Below are positions 4,311 through 9,532 of a stretch of 9,532 nt of DNA, piece after piece. The position numbers were made by a program, and so were the translations under genes. Origin of the DNA: Acidobacteriota bacterium (GTDB lineage Bacteria; Acidobacteriota; Vicinamibacteria; Vicinamibacterales; 2-12-FULL-66-21); contig JACDBQ010000432.1 in the NCBI GenBank assembly GCA_013694845.1, positions 1 through 9,532 of the forward strand, in the 5' to 3' direction. Every line of letters begins with the position of its first letter. Positions within the stretch are counted from its first letter, which is position 1. Under the pieces are notes generated by a model. That model had not been told where the DNA came from. It worked only from the letters and a program-made list of their open reading frames with translations, and ran no database searches.

Positions 4311-7300
4311 CTTCACCTTGCTTCCCTTCGCGATCGTGACCGTCGCGCTTGTCGTCGAGGCATTCCCGGAAGGGTCGGTGCACGTCACGGCGATCGTGTA
4401 GATCCGGCCGGCGCCCCTCCCCGAACGCTCGGCGCGTAGCTGCACGTGGTGCGGATCGATCACGCGCCAGTCGCTCGACGTGCTGCCGTCCCCTGCAAAA
4501 TCTTGGGATTCGTTACTCGTAACCGCCAGCGAACAGGACGTGCTTCGGCTCGCGTCTTCAGCGGTGTACAGCACCGATACGTCGAACATGCGGTGATTCG
4601 GCGCGCCGAAGGCACTCGGCGCGACGCTGAAGCCGGTGATCGACGGCGCAATCGTGTCCGCCACGATAACCATGCGGGTCACCGTACTGGTCGCGTATGA
4701 GTTACCCGCGGCGTAGGCGAGCGTGTAGCTTCCGGGGACGTTCACGTCGACCGACCCGGTGACGATCACCGGGAGTGGACCGTCCTCGTCGTGCGCCGTC
4801 GCGCCAGGATCCGCGAAACTGGTGAACGCCTCCACCGTCATCGTGGCGCTGCCGTTCAGCGTGACAACCGGCGTGCCGGGGAATGCAAAGTACGCGACCG
4901 GCGAGTCATGATCCGAGTGCGCTTCGGGCCGCCCGGCGTTTCCCGAGAGACCGGCGCTCGGGTGAGACGGGAAGTCGGCATTGCTCCGCGCAATCCCATA
5001 ACGCTGGAGGTATGACCGGGCAACCGTATTCACCAGGATGTGATCGAGCGCCTGCGGCGTGCCTTCGAAGATGAAGCTGTAACGCTCGGCAGCAGCCAGC
5101 AACTCGGTGAGATTGACGAAGTCCGGGTTCACGAGATCCGGGCTCGCCCCGACGACGATCCGGTCTCCGGCCGTCGGCTGCCCCTTCAGTACCGACAACG
5201 GGTCGGTGTAGCCGTCGTTGAACTCGTACGCGTTGTAATCGCCGACCGAGATGACCGGGATGCCCGGGTTGCGCTGCTGCAACTCCTGCAGCAGGCCGGC
5301 AATCGCTTCGGCCTGCGCCTTGCGCTTGGCGCGCACCCGGGCACCTTCAGAGCCGACAATCTCGATGTCGATGAACGAGCGGAGGTGATTGACGACGACG
5401 AAGATCCGGCCCGGATTGGCGCCGGACGGATCCACGATGGCGTCGAGGACGAGCGGCGGACGGTCGTGCAGGATGGCCGGCAGGCCGGTCGTGGGGTCGG
5501 TGAACGTGTCGCCAGTCCGCTCCTGCGTGACGGACGTCACCAGCACCCGCGTGGTCTTCACCAAAAACCCGACGTGCTGGGTGCCGCCGCCGAATGGAAT
5601 GAGCTCGGCCGCGTACTGGGGATCCGGGTCTCCGGCAGCCAGCGCGTCGCCGTTGACCTGCTCGGCGAGAGACTGCAGCGCGGCCTTGCTGCCGATCTCG
5701 ATGACCCCGATGACGTCCGGGTACCGCATCACGGTGCGGATGTGGAGTGCGGCTTTCTGTCGCTGGATGTCGGCTCCGACGAAATTCTCGATGTTGTACC
5801 CGGCCACCGTGAACTCGTTGGCGGCTGGCGCGGGCACCGCCACGGCGGTCATTCCGGCCGATGCGATCGGTGTCGTCTCGGGCAACAGCTTGTAGTCGCC
5901 AAAGGTGAAGTCGAGTGGGCCGCTCACACCGCTCAGCGTGACCATCGACGTCACGAAGAGCGTCGCCGACCCGAGCAGGCCGTCGGTGTCGATGAGCAGC
6001 CGCTCCGGGTTCAGATCCCACTCGTCGAGACAGCAGTCGGGCAGGCCGGTCTCAGGGTCGGGGGGGCGAGCTGCGCCGCGCTCGATGCCGGGCTCGCGCA
6101 TCGGCCGCGACACGCCGTTCAGCACGGTGTAGATTTCCCCGAAGTCGTTGGTCGGCGCGACCGACGTCAACGCGTCGGCGCGAAGCCGCATCCCCTCGAA
6201 GCGTTCGAGCTGGGTGGACGCTCCAGCCGAATCCAGGATGGCGATCGTGAGGGTGATCGGCGTGGGCAGCGGGTTGCCCGACGTCATAATCGTCACGTCA
6301 CCCGCCAGGGTGCTTTCGATCTGCGTCAGGTTGAAGAATTCCCCAGCCGTGCCCCGAACCGTGACGCTGTCTCCAACCGACGTCGCCGGCGCCGTCGAGG
6401 TAAACACGAACAGGGCCTGCGACGTGTTCGGATCCGCATCCGCGGCATCGTCTGCTGTCTGGATGAAGAAGCCGTTGCTCTTGCGGCCGGTGACGATGCC
6501 CGTGGTGGTGATGTCTTGGCCGCCGAACGGTGAGGCGAGGCCGGTCCCCTGCACCGAGTGGATCGGCATCGTCTGGAACTCGCAACTGCGCGTGACGGTG
6601 GCGCTGTGGCGCGGTGTTGCCGACGCCGCCAGGAAATCGGTCGCGTTATCGTTCGAGTCGAAACAGCCTCCGCGCTTGCGCAGCGCGGCCAGTGTCGCTG
6701 AGAGCTGGGCGGTCGACCCGGTGCCTTCGAAGCAGTTCGCCGTGGTGCCGTAGCCCACGAGGTCGACGAGCGCGCCGGATGGACAGGCGCCTGCGAACGC
6801 GCTCACACTGCTGCTCAGCGCTACCTTGCCGGCGCCGGCGGCCATGGCGATGGCCCCGATCGCATCCGGGGTCGGCAGCCCCGCTGCTCCTCCGGTACCT
6901 GCCGCCTGCTGAACCAGGTAGTACCGACCCGGTTGAATGGATCCCGCGAGGGGTGTGAGCTGCCAGGTCGTGCCGGACGTCGACGCGTACTGCACCGACC
7001 ACCCGGCGAGACTCACCGGCGTCGTGCCGCGGTTGAACAGCTCGATGAAATCGTGCGTGTAGGTCGCTCCGCTGTTTCCTCCGGCGCCGTACACCTGGCT
7101 GATCACAACGTCCGACGGCGTCGCGGCAAAGTCGTCGTTCGTGATCGTCAGGGCGCCCTGTGCCTCGCCGGGTGTTGCGCCGACGATGTTCGTCAGATTG
7201 ATCAAGAGAGTCTCGTTCGGCTCGATCGCGGTGTCGCCGTGGATCGGCACGTCGAACGAGAACGTCTGCTGTCCCGATGGAATGCTCTGGCCCGCCAGGC

Positions 7301-8117
7301 TCGTGGCGACGTAATCGCCGTCCGCGACCGTCGCGGTGTCATCCTGCGTGGCAATGTCGAAAGTCACGCCGCTGGCGGGCGCGGCGGTGTTGAGGCTGAC
7401 GGTCAGGGTCGCGCTGATGGAGCCGCTGTTGCCCTCGGTGATCGAGACGTCATTGATCGAAAGCGTGGGCTGGGGCGGAGGGCCGTCGCAGACGGTCAAG
7501 GGGGCGGTGCTGTTGCGTGGCGCCGGCGAGCCGATATCGAAATCGCCGCTGTTATTGTCGGTGTCGAGGCAACCGGCATCTTTTCGGAGCGCCGCGGTCG
7601 TGTTCGAGAGCGCCGCTGTCGCTGTCGACTCGAAGCAGTTCGCGGTGCCGAAGCCAACGATCTCGACGATGCTCGTGCCGGTCGGGCAGACGCCGGTGAG
7701 TGCCGCGCTCGTGCTGGCGAGCGCCACTTTGCCCGCCGTCGCCGACATCGCGATCGTGCCGATCGCGTCGGGCGCCGGCAGGCTGACAGTCCCGCCCGCG
7801 CCTTGCGCCTGCTGAACGAGGTAGTAACCACCCGCCGGAATCGTGCCGCTGAGATTCGTCACCGCCCAGGTCGTGCCGGCTGACGACGCGTACTGGACAC
7901 TCCATCCGGTTACCGAGACGGGCGCACCGCTGCGGTTGAAGAGCTCGATGAAATCGTTCCTGTATGTCGCGCCGGCATTGCCGCCGCCACCGTATACCTG
8001 GCTGATGACAATGTTGGGACTCGCACCGCGCGGGGTTGCCGGGTGCAGGACGCCGAGGGCGAACGTGGCGACACAGACGGCGGCCAGGGTCGGCGCGCCG
8101 GAACGTGGGCGAAACAT
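4248..8117 (-). CDS. Secreted multidomain nuclease, ExeM/NucH-like, with duplicated lamin-tail domains
   Basis: This 1289-residue protein is probably exported and degrades extracellular DNA. Order of domains: signal peptide (about 1-32), lamin-tail domain 1 (35-210), Calx-beta (about 216-330, ending LTITNDD), and lamin-tail domain 2 (337-512). Next are an OB-fold-like segment typical of ExeM nucleases (about 517-620), a linker with NPERLLID, and an endonuclease/exonuclease/phosphatase domain (about 768-1080). It ends with a DUF5011-like Ig repeat (about 1083-1160) and an Ig-like tail. Catalytic residues are all present: N775 (YNIENF), E807, N910-H911 (VVVNHLRS), D960 and N962 (GDYNA), D1025-H1026 (ALDHILVN), D1069-H1070 (SDHDSPV). 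Each lamin-tail copy carries four matching cysteines, fitting disulfides outside the cytoplasm. The ATG at 8117 has GAGG 6 nt before it. The last 21 residues overlap vapC and look like readthrough. DNA rather than RNA or phosphoester specificity is inferred from the family. Confidence 0.9.
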   Translation of the reverse strand: MFRPRSGAPTLAAVCVATFALGVLHPATPRGASPNIVISQVYGGGGNAGATYRNDFIELFNRSGAPVSVTGWSVQYASSAGTTWAVTNLSGTIPAGGYYLVQQAQGAGGTVSLPAPDAIGTIAMSATAGKVALASTSAALTGVCPTGTSIVEIVGFGTANCFESTATAALSNTTAALRKDAGCLDTDNNSGDFDIGSPAPRNSTAPLTVCDGPPPQPTLSINDVSITEGNSGSISATLTVSLNTAAPASGVTFDIATQDDTATVADGDYVATSLAGQSIPSGQQTFSFDVPIHGDTAIEPNETLLINLTNIVGATPGEAQGALTITNDDFAATPSDVVISQVYGAGGNSGATYTHDFIELFNRGTTPVSLAGWSVQYASTSGTTWQLTPLAGSIQPGRYYLVQQAAGTGGAAGLPTPDAIGAIAMAAGAGKVALSSSVSAFAGACPSGALVDLVGYGTTANCFEGTGSTAQLSATLAALRKRGGCFDSNDNATDFLAASATPRHSATVTRSCEFQTMPIHSVQGTGLASPFGGQDITTTGIVTGRKSNGFFIQTADDAADADPNTSQALFVFTSTAPATSVGDSVTVRGTAGEFFNLTQIESTLAGDVTIMTSGNPLPTPITLTIAILDSAGASTQLERFEGMRLRADALTSVAPTNDFGEIYTVLNGVSRPMREPGIERGAARPPDPETGLPDCCLDEWDLNPERLLIDTDGLLGSATLFVTSMVTLSGVSGPLDFTFGDYKLLPETTPIASAGMTAVAVPAPAANEFTVAGYNIENFVGADIQRQKAALHIRTVMRYPDVIGVIEIGSKAALQSLAEQVNGDALAAGDPDPQYAAELIPFGGGTQHVGFLVKTTRVLVTSVTQERTGDTFTDPTTGLPAILHDRPPLVLDAIVDPSGANPGRIFVVVNHLRSFIDIEIVGSEGARVRAKRKAQAEAIAGLLQELQQRNPGIPVISVGDYNAYEFNDGYTDPLSVLKGQPTAGDRIVVGASPDLVNPDFVNLTELLAAAERYSFIFEGTPQALDHILVNTVARSYLQRYGIARSNADFPSHPSAGLSGNAGRPEAHSDHDSPVAYFAFPGTPVVTLNGSATMTVEAFTSFADPGATAHDEDGPLPVIVTGSVDVNVPGSYTLAYAAGNSYATSTVTRMVIVADTIAPSITGFSVAPSAFGAPNHRMFDVSVLYTAEDASRSTSCSLAVTSNESQDFAGDGSTSSDWRVIDPHHVQLRAERSGRGAGRIYTIAVTCTDPSGNASTTSATVTIAKGSKVKLPDHAQQARRSDLGVPGKKR
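6582..7109 (-). repeat. Lamin-tail coding repeat, copy 2
   Basis: This segment encodes residues 337-512 of the nuclease and is a diverged direct copy of 7488-8012. Shared protein blocks include VISQVYG, DFIELFNR, GWSVQYAS, YYLVQQA and PDAIG, and the four cysteines are retained. At the DNA level a 16-nt word (AGCTCGATGAAATCGT, plus strand) is identical at 7039-7054 and 7942-7957. Confidence 0.85.
7488..8012 (-). repeat. Lamin-tail coding repeat, copy 1
   Basis: This segment encodes residues 36-210 of the nuclease, directly after the signal peptide. It aligns to copy 2 over its whole length with a single one-residue length difference, at GTANCF versus GTTANCF. The Calx-beta domain lies between the two copies. 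Confidence 0.85.
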
Positions 8118-8181
8118 GGGGAACCTCGATATCGATAGTGGGTCGATGCGCCGCGGGCGCGATCGTTACGGAGACGGTGAG

Positions 8182-8210
8182 ATTCTGCGCGACGCGGTGG
8201 CGGGAGTCAA
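8182..8210 (-). promoter_or_regulatory. Promoter of the secreted nuclease gene
   Basis: On the minus strand TTGACT (8205-8210; 5 of 6) is followed after exactly 17 nt by CAGAAT (8182-8187; 4 of 6). Transcription would begin near 8175, giving a leader of about 58 nt with a GAGG ribosome site. The leader contains the perfect 10-bp palindrome TCGATATCGA (8126-8135). The promoter lies in the 198-bp gap after the thiolase gene, so the nuclease is probably transcribed on its own. Confidence 0.65.
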
Positions 8211-8315
8211 CGACGACGATGTGACTTTGTAAGGGGATGACTGGTCTGTTGGCCCTTCGCGACGGTGGTGGGATGAGAATGCGGGAGGGGACTACGCCGC
8301 CGCCGGCGCGAACCC

Positions 8316-9497
8316 CTACACCGATTCGATCGCCAGGGCCACGCCGTTGCCCCCACCCAGACACAGCGCGGCGATCCCGCGGCGCGCGCCGCGGCGCTTC
8401 ATCGCATAGAGCAGCGTCGTCAGCACCCGTGCACCGGAGGCGCCGATCGGATGCCCCAGCGCGACGGCGCCGCCGTGCACGTTGACTCGATCGATATCGA
8501 TGCCGAGCTCGCGAACGACCGCGACCGCCTGGACCGCGAACGCCTCGTTGATTTCAATGAGATCGACGTCGGGCAGGTTCCATCCGGCCTTGTCCGCCAC
8601 CTTGCGGACCGACTGCACCGGTGTCATCAGTACGAGCTTCGGCGCCAACCCCGTCGTCGCCTGCGCCACGATGCGCGCCAGCGGCGTCAGCCCAAGCTCA
8701 CGCGCCTTTTGTTCCGCCATGACGACGACGGCGGAGGCACCGTCGTTCACGCCCGGCGCGTTACCGGCCGTGACACTCCCGTCCTTCCTGAAGGCGGCCT
8801 TCAGTCCCCCGAGCACGTCGACCGTCGTGTCTTCGCGGATCGATTCGTCCCGATCGACGACGATCGGATTGCCCTTGCGCTGGGGGATGGTCACCGGCAG
8901 GATTTCGTCCTTGAACCATCCTTCGCGCGCCGCGTGTGCTGCCTTTCGGTGGCTCTCGACGGCGTAGGCGTCCTGCTCGCTGCGGCCGACCTTGTAGGTG
9001 TCGGCCACGTGCTCGCCCGCCATCCCCATGTGGCAATTCTCGAACGAGCACCACAGCCCGTCATTGATCATGGAGTCGACCAGCTCCCCGTTGCCCATGC
9101 GCAGTCCTTCGCGGATACGCTGCACCAGATAAGGCGTGTTGCTCATCGATTCCATGCCACCGGCAACCGCGGCCTGGATGTCACCGGCGGCAATCCCCTG
9201 CGCGGCAAGCATCACCGCCTTGAGGCCGGAGCCACAGACCTTGTTGATCGTGAGTGCCGAGACTGTTTCAGGCAAACCGCCGTTAAGGGCTGCCTGGCGC
9301 GCCGGATTCTGGCCGTTGCCCGCCTGGATGACGTTGCCCATGATGCATTCGTCCACCAACCCGGGATCGATCCCGGCACGCGCAACCGCTTCGCGAATCG
9401 CGAGGGCGCCGAGCTGGGGTGCGGTGAAGTCCTTCAGGGCGCCGAGGAACTTGCCGGTGGGTGTGCGAACGGCTGAAAGAATGACAGAGCTATTCAT
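8316..9497 (-). CDS. atoB: Acetyl-CoA C-acetyltransferase (thiolase II)
   Basis: The 393-residue product is a complete biosynthetic-type thiolase. It condenses two acetyl-CoA to acetoacetyl-CoA, or runs the reverse cleavage, in the cytoplasm. The opening MNSSVILSAVRTPTGKF is typical of the family. The nucleophile is C88 in NKVCGSGLKAV, the NEAF motif is at 317-320, the histidine is H349 in GGAVALGHPIGASGAR, and the second active-site cysteine is C379 in CLGGGNGVA. The length matches AtoB/PhaA/ThlA enzymes; which of those pathway roles applies (PHB, ketone bodies, butyrate, leucine breakdown) is not visible. No strong ribosome site precedes the ATG at 9497; AGGA lies 12-15 nt upstream. The next enzyme of the pathway, Hbd, lies downstream on the same strand after the nuclease and toxin-antitoxin genes. 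The promoter would be beyond the right edge. Confidence 0.96.
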   Translation of the reverse strand: MNSSVILSAVRTPTGKFLGALKDFTAPQLGALAIREAVARAGIDPGLVDECIMGNVIQAGNGQNPARQAALNGGLPETVSALTINKVCGSGLKAVMLAAQGIAAGDIQAAVAGGMESMSNTPYLVQRIREGLRMGNGELVDSMINDGLWCSFENCHMGMAGEHVADTYKVGRSEQDAYAVESHRKAAHAAREGWFKDEILPVTIPQRKGNPIVVDRDESIREDTTVDVLGGLKAAFRKDGSVTAGNAPGVNDGASAVVVMAEQKARELGLTPLARIVAQATTGLAPKLVLMTPVQSVRKVADKAGWNLPDVDLIEINEAFAVQAVAVVRELGIDIDRVNVHGGAVALGHPIGASGARVLTTLLYAMKRRGARRGIAALCLGGGNGVALAIESV

Positions 9498-9532
9498 GAT
9501 CGGGTGCGGATCCTGGTAACGGCGTCGGGGCC

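Noticed and set aside
5040..6533. 497-codon plus-strand ORF opposite the nuclease gene
   Set aside because: It is antisense to a clear domain-rich protein; its translation is rich in R, D and V without any recognisable fold, as expected for the complement of a GC-rich gene.
6933..7883. 316-codon plus-strand ORF opposite the lamin-tail repeats
   Set aside because: Arginine- and glycine-rich shadow of the nuclease gene with no recognisable domain.
8287..8317. AGGGG...CCCCT arms around the thiolase stop as a terminator
   Set aside because: Only 5-bp arms with a long loop and no T-run on the minus strand; not a convincing intrinsic terminator.
8451..9476. 341-codon plus-strand ORF opposite the thiolase gene
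   Set aside because: It is a codon-bias shadow of a complete thiolase with all catalytic residues; no ribosome site or family features.

Overview
The window is GC-rich bacterial chromosome (well over 60% G+C by eye) with tightly packed genes. The gene content fits an Acidobacteriota-like soil bacterium: single-copy housekeeping genes, thiolase and 3-hydroxybutyryl-CoA dehydrogenase, a VapBC module, and a large secreted nuclease with lamin-tail and Calx-beta domains. I cannot prove the phylum from sequence alone.

Layout. Positions 1-33 hold the 5' half of a minus-strand tRNA that runs off the window just before its anticodon. A plus-strand ftsB/divIC-like cell-division gene (310-645) converges on minus-strand recA (662-1696). 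recA has a good sigma70-type promoter, a predicted leader of about 205 nt containing a GC-rich hairpin block, and a strong Shine-Dalgarno. Divergent from recA is a YdjM-family membrane metal-dependent hydrolase (2102-2638). The roughly 405-bp region between them carries several dyads, including a perfect 11-bp inverted repeat, one arm of which overlaps the recA -35 box. Next come minus-strand hbd (2574-3425), a plus-strand RHH antitoxin/PIN toxin pair (3581-3910 and 3903-4310), a 1289-residue minus-strand secreted nuclease of the ExeM/NucH type (4248-8117), and a minus-strand acetyl-CoA acetyltransferase (8316-9497).

How the genes relate. The thiolase and Hbd catalyse consecutive steps (acetyl-CoA to acetoacetyl-CoA to 3-hydroxybutyryl-CoA). 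They lie on the same strand but are separated by about 4.9 kb holding the nuclease and the toxin-antitoxin module, as if a metabolic pair had been split. recA beside a YdjM-family gene is suggestive because E. coli ydjM is a LexA-regulated SOS gene.

Two architectural themes stand out. Several genes (hbd, the YdjM gene, ftsB) have -10-like boxes only 7-11 nt before the start codon and no Shine-Dalgarno, which predicts leaderless or near-leaderless mRNAs. All three convergent junctions lack space for terminators: a 16-bp gap and overlaps of 65 and 63 bp.

I found no CRISPR array, insertion sequence, integrase or obviously new multi-gene system. The most distinctive items are the tandemly duplicated lamin-tail nuclease and the recA/ydjM regulatory region.
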